Assembly: GCA_008501835.1 (NCBI GenBank)
Contig: QQUB01000742.1
Span: 1-6,547, forward strand
Length of the DNA stretch: 6,547 nt
Direction: 5' to 3'
Source of the DNA: Bacteroidota bacterium
GTDB lineage: Bacteria > Bacteroidota > Bacteroidia > Chitinophagales > Saprospiraceae
Under the pieces are notes generated by a model. It did no database searches. It was not told where the DNA came from and worked only from the letters and a program-made list of their open reading frames with translations. Position 1 is the first letter of the stretch. Each line of letters opens with the position of its first letter. The translations under genes and the position numbers were made by a program. Positions 1 through 6,472 of this stretch are shown one piece after another.

Positions 1-1684
1 GAACATGAAAGGAAAGTGTGTGACCAGTAAAAAATCTCTTCTTTTCATAGTGCAGTAATGTATCGGCTGCTATATCATTGTAGATAATCAGTTTGGAGGG
101 GTAGGATGAGAATTTTCCTTGTTTATTTTTTGTAAGCCCCCAGTTAAAGGTTACCCCGATTGGGGCGGTGAAACCGGTCAGCCATGCTCTGTTAGTAGTA
201 TTATCAAAAAGATGTTCCCTGGCTAGAAAAGGGCCTGCATAGCTGTTGATCGAGACGCTCCAAAAACTGTTGCGTTTCAAGCGCCAACTTTGTGCGGGCA
301 GTGCGGCATTTTCCAAGGCCTTGACCATGGCTTCTGCCGATTCGGCGCCGGCCATGTTGATGGCAAAATTAGCGTATTTGACAAATTCTTTGATGGCCGT
401 GCTTTTGTCAAGCTTTTCTTGCGGAATGAATTCCTTGATGAAATTGAGCGAATTGACAACTACCTTGCCATAGTCTCGTTCGCTGATATCAGCATGCAGT
501 TTGATCAGGAAATGAACGGAGGTTTCTAACCTGTTCAGGGTAATGTCTAAAGAGGCTGGTTCTGGTTTTCCAATAATATAAAACAGGTCATCGTCCAAAA
601 TATTTTTAAAAACGGATAAGGTTGAGAGAATAAGCGGTTCGTAATCAGCAAAAGAAAGCTTCTCACTTCTCGCCTTTTCTTTTAAAGTATTAATCTCTTG
701 GAACAAGGATGAACTATGAGCAACAATATCCTGAATATAGCTTATTGTTTTTGCTATTTTATTATTATCAGCTTGAAATAAAATATCTTTCAAATCAGGA
801 TCTAAACTTTCTTCGTGCTTTTCCAGGACAAACCCGATAAATACCCTGGCTTCTTTTGCATTTCCCAATTTAGCAATAGCGACACTTTTTTCCCAGTCAG
901 TATAAAAACGATTGCCCAGTTCCTTTATTAATACCTTAGCTATTTTTAAACCATTCACAATATTTTGATCGATGACTTTGGATTGCTCCAGTTGAGAAAT
1001 CAATGTCAATATGTTTTTATATGAATGGGAAGGAGATTTGATAAAATTCACTGAAGGTTCGTACATATTTATGAACAGGTCATATAGGTTTCCTTCATCT
1101 TGACTTAAGTCTAATTTGGGTTTAATGTGCTTCAATAAATTCGGAAGGTTGCCTGAGAACTCCTTGATATCTTCATCTAGTGCCCCACGCAACGATGCTA
1201 CAAACACTTTGTAATTAAAAGGGTCTCCGGTGAGCATAAATGTCCTGGTGTTGGGAAAGCTATAAATGAGAGTGGAGTCAACCCTTAGTTTTTCACGGAA
1301 GCTGTGCAAAAAGGAGATGGTCAGTTCTTCACGGAAACGGGTGGCAATAAAGGTGGCCAGCGCATCGGCTACAATGGATGGATCAGTAAGGGTAGACCCC
1401 GGCCCACTTTCGGAATTGAAAGTGATAAAGTCTGGATCTTTTTTTAAATCAGTCTCTTGAAAAGTGGATGGGATGATGTCTTTAAGGAAGGGATTTTTTT
1501 TCAATTGGGATAAGGAAGTGTTATATTCTGCTAAAATTGCCTTTTTCCTTTCTTCGTCTGCTGAAACATATGCAATTGCATCACTCAGTGGAAGTCTGTC
1601 TGACAGGTCAGATTGTGCATTTGCAGAATAAAATAACATGCCCGAGCAAAGCCAGACCACTAATAAAATAAAGAGCTTTTTCAT
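1..1684 (-). CDS. Large secreted protein with helical body and probable C-terminal beta-barrel (partial, 3' end outside window)
   Basis: The frame opens at an ATG at 1684-1682 and stays open for 561 codons to the left edge, so the C-terminus is missing. I do not recognise a named family. Residues 1-23 form a clear signal peptide: MKK, a hydrophobic run FILLVVWLC, and a likely signal-peptidase I site after SANA, with Q24 as first mature residue. Residues about 30-470 are mostly charged and helix-like, without cysteine-rich or obvious catalytic motifs. From about residue 476 (SVSINSYAGPF, then GFTAPIGVTFNWGL) the sequence turns into alternating hydrophobic, glycine- and aromatic-rich strands, which resembles the start of an outer-membrane barrel or barrel-like domain. 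It therefore probably acts in the periplasm or outer membrane. The start lies 3 bp after the stop of the upstream protease gene, so the two are probably co-transcribed and perhaps translationally coupled. The reading frame is certain; the barrel is an inference. Confidence 0.85.
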   Translation of the reverse strand, partial: MKKLFILLVVWLCSGMLFYSANAQSDLSDRLPLSDAIAYVSADEERKKAILAEYNTSLSQLKKNPFLKDIIPSTFQETDLKKDPDFITFNSESGPGSTLTDPSIVADALATFIATRFREELTISFLHSFREKLRVDSTLIYSFPNTRTFMLTGDPFNYKVFVASLRGALDEDIKEFSGNLPNLLKHIKPKLDLSQDEGNLYDLFINMYEPSVNFIKSPSHSYKNILTLISQLEQSKVIDQNIVNGLKIAKVLIKELGNRFYTDWEKSVAIAKLGNAKEARVFIGFVLEKHEESLDPDLKDILFQADNNKIAKTISYIQDIVAHSSSLFQEINTLKEKARSEKLSFADYEPLILSTLSVFKNILDDDLFYIIGKPEPASLDITLNRLETSVHFLIKLHADISERDYGKVVVNSLNFIKEFIPQEKLDKSTAIKEFVKYANFAINMAGAESAEAMVKALENAALPAQSWRLKRNSFWSVSINSYAGPFLAREHLFDNTTNRAWLTGFTAPIGVTFNWGLTKNKQGKFSSYPSKLIIYNDIAADTLLHYEKKRFFTGHTLSFHV

Positions 1685-1687
1685 AAT

Positions 1688-3163
1688 TTAAGAGATTGGA
1701 GATTGAAAAATTTTAGAATTAGTTGCTGTTAGAAGATCTGATAGAGGCAGGGCAAATGTGAATTGGTTGTTCCCCCCGATCAAGAGCCCTATCGGTCGAA
1801 ACTGGTTGTCGTAGATAACAGAGCCTGAATCACCTTTCTCGCTAATGGTACTCCAGGCCCCACCTCCGTTGTTACCAATAACGATGAGCCCGGTGTATTC
1901 ATGAATCGTTAAATCATCGTATTTGACCACCTCTTTGTGGCTGGATTTTACTACATGGATGACGCCCTCCATTTCCGTGTTTTTCTGAGTGCTAAAAAAG
2001 CGCACTCTCCGGTTCAGGTCTTTTCCTTCTGACAAGGGGCGGGCCTCCAGCAAATGGTTGCCACTCGGCAGCATGTTGTCCCAGTCGAAGATATCATCCA
2101 CGGCCACTAACGCGGTATCGCTTTTATCGTCCCGCTTGGCATAGAACAGGTTACCTATCGCTAATTCATGGTTGTGTTCCAGGATGGAAATGGGGAGACC
2201 TGTATTGCTTCCCAATTCAAAACCGCCCCAATCGTCACTGGTGCCCCCGGTGACTACGTGCGAGCAAGTGAGCAAGAGTTTTTTGTCAGTATGGGCAGAT
2301 ACAACGACTGCCCCTAGTGCACCTGCAGTGCCTATGTTGTCTTGGTTTTCAAGTTTCCAACTGACCCCTGCATGAATTTTTGCAGGTTCGGAAACGATGC
2401 ACTCCACCGCTACATTTGCCGTTTGTCCTCCATTAATATCCGCAGGGAAGAAATCTGGGAAATCTATTGGTTTGGGGCCGGTGAGATTAGCGATGACCCC
2501 AATCTGACCATTGACTGTGGCACCTATTTGAAGGTGAGCTATCAAATCTTTGTATTTTGATTTTAACTCCGTTTTGTGTTTATCGAGTGCCCTGCGGGCG
2601 AGCAGAATATCAGAAGTGTGGATGAATTCATGGGTGGCGAGCAAGCTGTTTTTAGAAAAGGTTTCGGGTTTCTTCAATTTTCGCTTCATGCTTTTAGCGT
2701 AATACAGCAATTCTAAAAGGTCGTGAAAAAATGCCGAGCCGAAACTAAGAAAAAATCCCGTAAAAAAAATCCCAAGCACAAAGAGCAATACACTTCCTTC
2801 TACACTCTGGCCCTCACCCCAGAAAAGGGCCTCTCTTGGATTGTCAGCACCTATCAAATCAAAAAAACTGGCTTTGGCCATTAAGGCTACCAGACTGCCC
2901 AGCATAACCGCCAATAGAGTGACTTCTTTCTTTTTTGTTTTGGCCAGGGCTGCTTGTTTTTCCGTATCAATATCGATGTTCTTTAACCACTTGTACCGGT
3001 TCACTTTATCGGGAATCTTAATGTACTTTTTTATTAATTCCGTCAGTTTTTCAGTAATGAGACTTAAAATCAACAGAATAATCAAGATCGCTATGATAGC
3101 GTCCAATGTATCTGTTTGTGCTACAGGTGTGGATTGCTGTAGAAAAATAATTGAATAAGGCAT
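1688..3163 (-). CDS. Three-pass membrane protein with C-terminal trypsin-like serine protease domain
   Basis: 491 residues. The N-terminal part has three hydrophobic helices at about 21-38, 81-100 and 124-146. The C-terminal part (about 215-480) is a chymotrypsin-fold peptidase domain with an apparently intact triad: His302 in LLLTCSHVV, Asp349 in KSDTALVAVD, and Ser446 in EKGDSGSVIYD. The loop after helix 1 (41-80) is rich in Lys/Arg, the loop after helix 2 (101-122) is net acidic, and KSMKRKLKK follows helix 3. By the positive-inside rule the N-terminus is outside and the protease domain is cytoplasmic. Residues 139-153 (LSFGSAFFHDLLELL) recall a motif at the end of a membrane module found in other bacterial proteins, but I cannot name it. 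An in-frame stop at 3193-3191 leaves the ATG at 3163 as the only upstream ATG; no Shine-Dalgarno is visible. It is first of a tight pair with the secreted protein downstream. Substrate unknown. Confidence 0.88.
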   Translation of the reverse strand: MPYSIIFLQQSTPVAQTDTLDAIIAILIILLILSLITEKLTELIKKYIKIPDKVNRYKWLKNIDIDTEKQAALAKTKKKEVTLLAVMLGSLVALMAKASFFDLIGADNPREALFWGEGQSVEGSVLLFVLGIFFTGFFLSFGSAFFHDLLELLYYAKSMKRKLKKPETFSKNSLLATHEFIHTSDILLARRALDKHKTELKSKYKDLIAHLQIGATVNGQIGVIANLTGPKPIDFPDFFPADINGGQTANVAVECIVSEPAKIHAGVSWKLENQDNIGTAGALGAVVVSAHTDKKLLLTCSHVVTGGTSDDWGGFELGSNTGLPISILEHNHELAIGNLFYAKRDDKSDTALVAVDDIFDWDNMLPSGNHLLEARPLSEGKDLNRRVRFFSTQKNTEMEGVIHVVKSSHKEVVKYDDLTIHEYTGLIVIGNNGGGAWSTISEKGDSGSVIYDNQFRPIGLLIGGNNQFTFALPLSDLLTATNSKIFQSPIS

Positions 3164-3405
3164 GTGTGTTTTATTATTTATCAGTTGGTTTTACTATTAA
3201 TTGACACTAACAATTTCATACCTGCACATTAACACTTCCTCACTACTCATTTTCAAAATTCTCACCCCTTACGCCAAACTATTCCCCTTAATTTATCTCC
3301 CTACCATCCCAACCCATCTTGACTAAACTCTCGGAGCCCATTACCTTACTCAGGTAGAATTTAACACCTCCACCATAGCCCCTAACAGCAGGAAACCCTC
3401 ACTCC
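3164..3405. other. Gene-free leader of the protease gene, C-rich and G-poor on the plus strand
   Basis: No credible coding frame is present. From 3241 to 3420 I count about 68 C against 13 G on the plus strand, with only one G in 3241-3300, so a minus-strand transcript leading into the protease gene would be G-rich. No clear hairpin terminator and no convincing Bacteroidota -7 box (TAnnTTTG) was found in this stretch. It may be a long 5' untranslated leader or the C-rich outer part of the repeat that begins near 3406. Confidence 0.6.
3265..3315 (-). other. Clustered G-runs on the minus strand (possible G-quadruplex)
   Basis: Reading the minus strand from 3315, the runs are GGG (3315-3313), GGG (3310-3308), GGG (3301-3299), GGGG (3287-3284) and GGGG (3268-3265), with intervening loops of 2, 6, 11 and 15 bases. 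The first four runs could form a three-tier quadruplex with one long loop in the RNA leading to the protease gene, about 120-150 bases before its start. The long loops make stability doubtful, and the pattern may only reflect the G-rich composition of this strand. Confidence 0.25.
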
Positions 3406-3638
3406 AAAGCACACAAACTCCCCCTACAGAGGCCCAATACCAAAACCATATATAACATGAAAAACTAAATAGACGTGATTTTCATTTTGAATATGGGTAT
3501 TTTAGAGGTTATACAATGGGAGATCGGCAATAAAGTTATTCAAAAAATCAATATATTCAAAAAAATCATAAGAAAAAAATAATTCAAATAATCCATAATG
3601 CAATTAATATCTTTGAATTAGGCCATTAATCCGGAATT
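3406..3638 (+). repeat. Dispersed direct repeat, copy 1 (upstream of protease gene)
   Basis: This stretch aligns with 5074-5288 in the same orientation. The copies share, in order: AAAGCAC followed by a C-rich stretch; TAAcaTGAAAAA with a similar AT-rich tail; TTTCA-TTTT leading to a GGG; a 36-bp core (3518-3553) beginning GGGAGAT and ending AAAAAATCAATA, identical at 33 of 36 positions; and a weaker block around 3575-3615 aligning with about 5242-5278. The core contains AATAAAGTTATT, a 5-bp inverted repeat with a 2-base spacer. No open frame spans it. Boundaries are approximate because only the core is strongly conserved. It lies about 240 bp or more before the protease start, so it could sit in the leader or promoter zone. 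It may be a duplicated intergenic segment, a decayed mobile repeat or a regulatory element. Confidence 0.6.
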
Positions 3639-3660
3639 AAAAACAACAGAAAACCCAACA
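3560..3660 (-). pseudogene. Possible decayed 3' end of a tape-measure-domain gene
   Basis: Read on the minus strand, the 37 bases from AAAGATATTAAT to GAATTATT (about 3615-3579) match the last codons and stop region of the tape-measure gene (about 5278-5242) at 27 of 37 positions by eye. Further upstream a loose alignment continues: GFSVVF-NSGLMA here against PFSFSIIKFPWMA in the intact gene, followed here by an in-frame TAA. Together with the 36-bp core just downstream, this suggests that the end of a tape-measure-type gene plus its 3' flank was duplicated and one copy decayed. The match is short and AT-rich, so chance similarity cannot be excluded. Confidence 0.3.
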
Positions 3661-3730
3661 TGCAAAATTTTACAAAAGTAGCTTTCTTTCGCTATCCTTC
3701 CGGCATCCATAAACCACAATGTCCTCCTTA

Positions 3731-4102
3731 CTAACACCTATAAACCCCCACAACAATCAAAACAAGCACCAAAAACAATAAAATATTAATGGCCAAATTA
3801 AGCCTTTCCCGTTGTTGCTCTTTACTGAATTTTTCTTGCTCCTTATTGCGCAATTTTTCAAGGTTTTGAGACAGTATTTCCTCCTTTTGCCTATCCCTGT
3901 CTTTTTGCACCTGCCTTAATATTTTCTTATTTACCAACTTCGGTCCCAAGTCAAATTTAATTTTTTCAACAATTCCTGTGCCGTTACAATTCAGGCATGC
4001 GACTTCCATTTTGACCCTTTTACCAAGGACCCTGTCTCGCCCGAATCTGGTTACTTTCCCGGTACCATTACATTTTGGACAATGAACTCTTTGCCTCGCC
4101 AT
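3731..4102 (-). CDS. Small tail-anchored protein with half of a DnaJ-type zinc finger
   Basis: 123 residues in three parts. Residues 8-15 (CPKCNGTG) and 36-43 (CLNCNGTG) are two CxxCxGxG motifs; their four cysteines (8, 11, 36, 39) should bind one zinc ion. Full DnaJ has four such motifs and two zinc sites, and there is no J-domain here, so this is not a DnaJ chaperone. Residues about 55-100 are strongly charged (Lys, Arg, Glu, Gln) and likely form a long helix or coiled coil. Residues 103-120 (LAINILLFLVLVLIVVGV) form one transmembrane helix, followed only by YRC, which gives a tail-anchored layout with the zinc finger in the cytoplasm. The role is unknown; half-DnaJ fingers elsewhere bind protein or RNA. 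It starts 102 bp after the lipoprotein stop on the same strand and may be co-transcribed. The ATG is preceded by an A/T-rich leader without Shine-Dalgarno. Confidence 0.85.
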   Translation of the reverse strand: MARQRVHCPKCNGTGKVTRFGRDRVLGKRVKMEVACLNCNGTGIVEKIKFDLGPKLVNKKILRQVQKDRDRQKEEILSQNLEKLRNKEQEKFSKEQQRERLNLAINILLFLVLVLIVVGVYRC

Positions 4103-4204
4103 TTTTTATAGTTTTTCTCATAATATGTTCAAGCGGGTGCTGTAGTTCTGTGTTAGTTTGGGATGAAAAAATTTGTATTTATCAATGAACCCTCTGAAAT
4201 AAAA

Positions 4205-4975
4205 TTACTTGTTTTTTACACATCTCACACAAAACGAATTAGACTTACTGTACCCCAACCATTGAACTTCCTTGCTGTAATTGACCAAAAAAGGTGTCCA
4301 CACCCTCCAACTTTCATCCTCGAATGTAGAAGAGCTCCAATAGAATGCATAAAGATCAAAGATATACCAGGCTCCAAAGGAATCTCTCCCGCCACTGGCA
4401 ATGGAATTGAAACCATATTCATCCGTACCTTCCATATCCGGTATATCGTTATTCCAATACACAGGATTGTCAGACTTCAAACTTTGACCCGCGGTTTCTA
4501 TTCCCACAAAATTGATGAGTTCTTCCCAGTCTGATTTATTTGGCAAATGCCAGCCATCCGGGCATACTCCCTGGACAATTCCATTTGCAGAACCATCTCC
4601 CTCCAGATTGGTCGCAGCTGCCCAGGTGTATAGTTTGCTTTTAGCAAGCAATAATTCAAATAGTGCTCCAAATTCCTCCAAATGCAGCGAATCATAATTG
4701 AAATAATATTTTGAGGTGTAATCTTCCCAAAGACTCATCCCTGGTTCGCCTAAAGAAATTGGAGTTCCATCTGCGTAATGCGTGGTTCGAAGATTTTCAG
4801 CCATCCAGCACTGATCCCCGATTTTAACCACCAGGTAGGTATTCCCGTCTATATCCGTTAAGGTGGTTTCACACGTTACCTCCTCCGGTGGAATGGTATT
4901 ATCCGGATCTTTATCACAAGCCAATGAGGTCATGATAAGTACGAGGTAAAGCAAGTATTTTTTGTAATTATCCAT
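4205..4975 (-). CDS. FISUMP-domain surface lipoprotein
   Basis: 256 residues. The N-terminus is a lipoprotein signal: basic start (MDNYKK), hydrophobic core (YLLYLVLIM) and a lipobox-like TSLAC with lipidated Cys20. Residues after the cysteine (DKDPDN) resemble the acidic lipoprotein export signal of Bacteroidota, so surface exposure is likely. The rest matches the FISUMP domain (Fibrobacter succinogenes major paralogous domain): DIDGNTYLVVKIGDQCWMAE at 41-60 with NLRT following, LYTWAAAT at 115-122, GVCPDGWHLP at 136-145 with DWEEL after it, FYWSSS at 211-216, and the closing SFCVRCVK at 247-254. Remaining cysteines (35, 56, 138, 249, 252) may pair in disulfides. The molecular function of FISUMP proteins is not established; they are abundant in Fibrobacter and Bacteroidota and usually extracellular. 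The lipobox SLAC lacks the usual Leu at -3, slightly lowering certainty about lipidation. It lies between the two repeat copies, upstream of the zinc-finger gene. Confidence 0.9.
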   Translation of the reverse strand: MDNYKKYLLYLVLIMTSLACDKDPDNTIPPEEVTCETTLTDIDGNTYLVVKIGDQCWMAENLRTTHYADGTPISLGEPGMSLWEDYTSKYYFNYDSLHLEEFGALFELLLAKSKLYTWAAATNLEGDGSANGIVQGVCPDGWHLPNKSDWEELINFVGIETAGQSLKSDNPVYWNNDIPDMEGTDEYGFNSIASGGRDSFGAWYIFDLYAFYWSSSTFEDESWRVWTPFLVNYSKEVQWLGYSKSNSFCVRCVKNK

Positions 4976-5073
4976 TATTTAAGATTTAACATTGAGAAAG
5001 TTATATGGAATTAAGAGCAGTAGTTTTCTGATTATTATATCCGCTACAATCCTACCTTTCCGCAAGACATTAC

Positions 5074-5288
5074 AAAGCACCCTGCCAACTTCTCCTCGGC
5101 ACCCAAAGAATTATTTCTGTAATCTGAAAAATTATGTAGAAAAGAATTTCAGTTTTCAAATCCGGGAACCTGGAGGAAATACACATCGGGAGATATGCAA
5201 TAAAGTTATTTAAAAAATCAATACCAGAAAAGAGCTATTCGAATAATTCAATAAGTCCATGACACCATTAAGGACTTTGCCATCCATG
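5074..5288 (+). repeat. Dispersed direct repeat, copy 2 (between tape-measure and lipoprotein genes)
   Basis: This is the partner of 3406-3638, in the same orientation. Its 36-bp core is at 5188-5223 and differs from the other copy at three positions. The C-rich left part (5041-5105), the TAAtcTGAAAAA block and the segment leading to GGG also align. The right end, from about 5242, overlaps the last codons and stop of the tape-measure gene. Read on the minus strand, the repeat therefore sits directly after that gene and about 100 bp before the lipoprotein start. A perfect 10-bp palindrome TATTCGAATA lies at 5236-5245, just past the stop codon, but it is not conserved in copy 1. A short plus-strand frame through it (4992-5213) is not supported by copy 1 and is probably not a gene. 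Confidence 0.6.
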
Positions 5289-5757
5289 GAAATTTAATAA
5301 TCGAAAATGAAAAAGGTGACTGATTTAACAAAATATCATATACCCTTTTTTCGACTATTAATTCAAAATGGTTTTCCTCCTCCCTTAATATTCCATCACG
5401 TACCAGCCAATTGCCTCTGAATCCTTCAATGGTTGACTCTCCAATGGCCGTCCAGTGACTTATAGCTGCTGATAACAAGCCTTCCAGGAGCTCTTTGTCG
5501 GCTTCACTGATTGAAATTTCTGTAGCAACAGGCGCTGACACAGGTAGCCCACACAAAACCTTGTTTAACGGGAGGAAAAATTCTTCAGCATATGACTGGC
5601 CGGAAGCTAAAAACTGCAAATATAGGACAGCGTCTTTTTGTGCATCCTCAGAAGAGAATTGAGCGTTTTCCAACAGTCCGAGCCTTTCAAATAACATCTG
5701 AAAGAAATTGTTCAGTAAAACCAGACCGGCATTTGGAACGGAGATGGAACTAGCCAT
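5248..5757 (-). CDS. Stand-alone C-terminal domain of a contractile injection system tape-measure protein
   Basis: 169 residues. The sequence follows the conserved C-terminal domain of contractile-injection-system tape-measure proteins (CIS_TMP type): NAGLVLLNNFFQMLFERLGL at 9-28, an AVLYLQFLASGQ stretch at 43-54, the diagnostic LPLNKVLCGLPVSAPV at 62-77, an AISHW block at 98-102, and the closing FPWMAKSLMVSW at 156-167. In injection systems related to phage tails (PVC/Afp/MAC-like) the tape-measure protein sets sheath and tube length and is usually several hundred residues or more. Here only the C-terminal domain remains, with a natural-looking C-terminus. An in-frame TAA at 5775-5773 shows the frame does not extend upstream, so the ATG at 5757 is the start. 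No sheath, tube, baseplate or ATPase gene is nearby; the upstream neighbour is ppa. It could be a functional single-domain paralogue (adaptor or cap) or the remnant of a longer gene. The absence of internal stops favours a retained gene. Confidence 0.85.
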   Translation of the reverse strand: MASSISVPNAGLVLLNNFFQMLFERLGLLENAQFSSEDAQKDAVLYLQFLASGQSYAEEFFLPLNKVLCGLPVSAPVATEISISEADKELLEGLLSAAISHWTAIGESTIEGFRGNWLVRDGILREEENHFELIVEKRVYDILLNQSPFSFSIIKFPWMAKSLMVSWTY

Positions 5758-5856
5758 ATTCAGGGTATTTAATTAAATATAAGATTGCAATCAGGAACAG
5801 TTTGGCGTTTCAGAGGATTGTTTTCAGAAAAAAATATTTTGCTTTACAGTCACTTA

Positions 5857-6402
5857 TCAAGATTTCTTTTCCCCAAACTTTTCCCTATAATCAACAATAC
5901 TTTGCTCGACAATCTGCATGGCGACTTCTCTGCCCTGGAAATCTTCCACCACCACGGTTTTGTGTTCCAGCTTTTTATAATCCTCAAAAAAACTTTGTAG
6001 TTCCTTCGTGAGGTGAGGCGGTAATTCTGAGATATCATTTATGTGATTTACACTCATATCATTGGCGGTAACGGAGATAATCTTGTCATCCATTTCATTG
6101 CCGTCCAGCATTCGCATCACACCGATCACCTTGGCCTCAACCAGGCACATCGGAACGATATCTATTTGTGAAAGCACCAGGATATCTAAAGGGTCCCCAT
6201 CATCACAGAATGTTTGTGGGATGAACCCATAATTGGCCGGGTAATTAATTGAAGAATAAAGCACCCGGTCAAGGATGAGCATCCCGGAGGCTTTATCGAG
6301 TTCATACTTGGCCCTGCTGTTCTTGGGTATCTCAATGATGCCCATAATTTTTTCAGGATAGTTTTCACCAATGCCTACATCATGCCAGGGGTGCGTGTTC
6401 AT
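5857..6402 (-). CDS. ppa: Inorganic pyrophosphatase (family I, soluble)
   Basis: 181 residues, normal length for the family. It hydrolyses pyrophosphate to two phosphates in the cytoplasm using Mg2+, pulling nucleotide- and aminoacyl-transfer reactions forward. The signature DDGDPLDILV lies at 67-76. Residues corresponding to the E. coli active site are all present: Glu24, Lys32, Glu34, Arg46, Tyr54, Tyr58, Asp68, Asp70, Asp73, Asp100, Asp105, Lys107, and Tyr142-Lys143 near the C-terminus. The start ATG at 6402 begins MNTHPWHD, a sensible N-terminus, with the leader AAAAAGTAAAAAA in front and no Shine-Dalgarno, as usual in Bacteroidota. It appears monocistronic or first in a loose minus-strand series: the next gene begins 99 bp downstream, and I found no clear terminator in that gap. 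Its leader contains a tandem repeat. This is a housekeeping gene with nothing unusual in the protein. Confidence 0.97.
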   Translation of the reverse strand: MNTHPWHDVGIGENYPEKIMGIIEIPKNSRAKYELDKASGMLILDRVLYSSINYPANYGFIPQTFCDDGDPLDILVLSQIDIVPMCLVEAKVIGVMRMLDGNEMDDKIISVTANDMSVNHINDISELPPHLTKELQSFFEDYKKLEHKTVVVEDFQGREVAMQIVEQSIVDYREKFGEKKS

Positions 6403-6420
6403 TTTTTTACTTTTTAAGTT

Positions 6421-6472
6421 GTGCTAAGTGCAATTAAGTCGTAGTAGGTGCAAGTGCAAAAAAGTCGTAGTA
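6421..6472. repeat. Tandem direct repeat in the ppa leader
   Basis: Two units lie side by side with one base between them: 6421-6446 (26 bp) and 6448-6472 (25 bp). Each reads GTGC(T)AAGTGCAA, two variable bases, then AAGTCGTAGTA; they differ by one indel and two substitutions (TT versus AA). Within each unit GTGC-AA is itself repeated. The array lies 18 bp upstream of the ppa start and about 30 bp from a possible divergent start at 6503. It could be a regulatory-protein binding site or a local slippage duplication. Confidence 0.75.

Noticed and set aside
246..529. Two overlapping plus-strand open frames near the left edge
   Set aside because: Both are antisense to the long minus-strand secreted-protein frame, which has a signal peptide and stays open for 561 codons.
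3673..3680. Perfect match to the Bacteroidota -7 promoter motif (TACTTTTG on the minus strand)
   Set aside because: No TTG element lies at the proper distance upstream, and about three such matches are expected by chance in both strands of a window of this size. It would also imply a leader of about 500 bases.
4163..4534. Plus-strand open frame of 123 codons
   Set aside because: It lies antisense within the FISUMP lipoprotein gene, whose domain motifs are unambiguous, and the plus-strand translation resembles no known protein.
4992..5213. Plus-strand open frame of 73 codons through repeat copy 2, ending EICNKVI
   Set aside because: The other repeat copy shares EIGNKVI by virtue of the DNA core, but the upstream parts do not agree as protein and copy 1 has no matching start or stop arrangement, so DNA-level conservation explains it better.
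5830..5841. AAAATATTTT palindrome downstream of ppa as a terminator
   Set aside because: It is pure A/T with no loop or GC stem, so it cannot form a stable intrinsic terminator hairpin.
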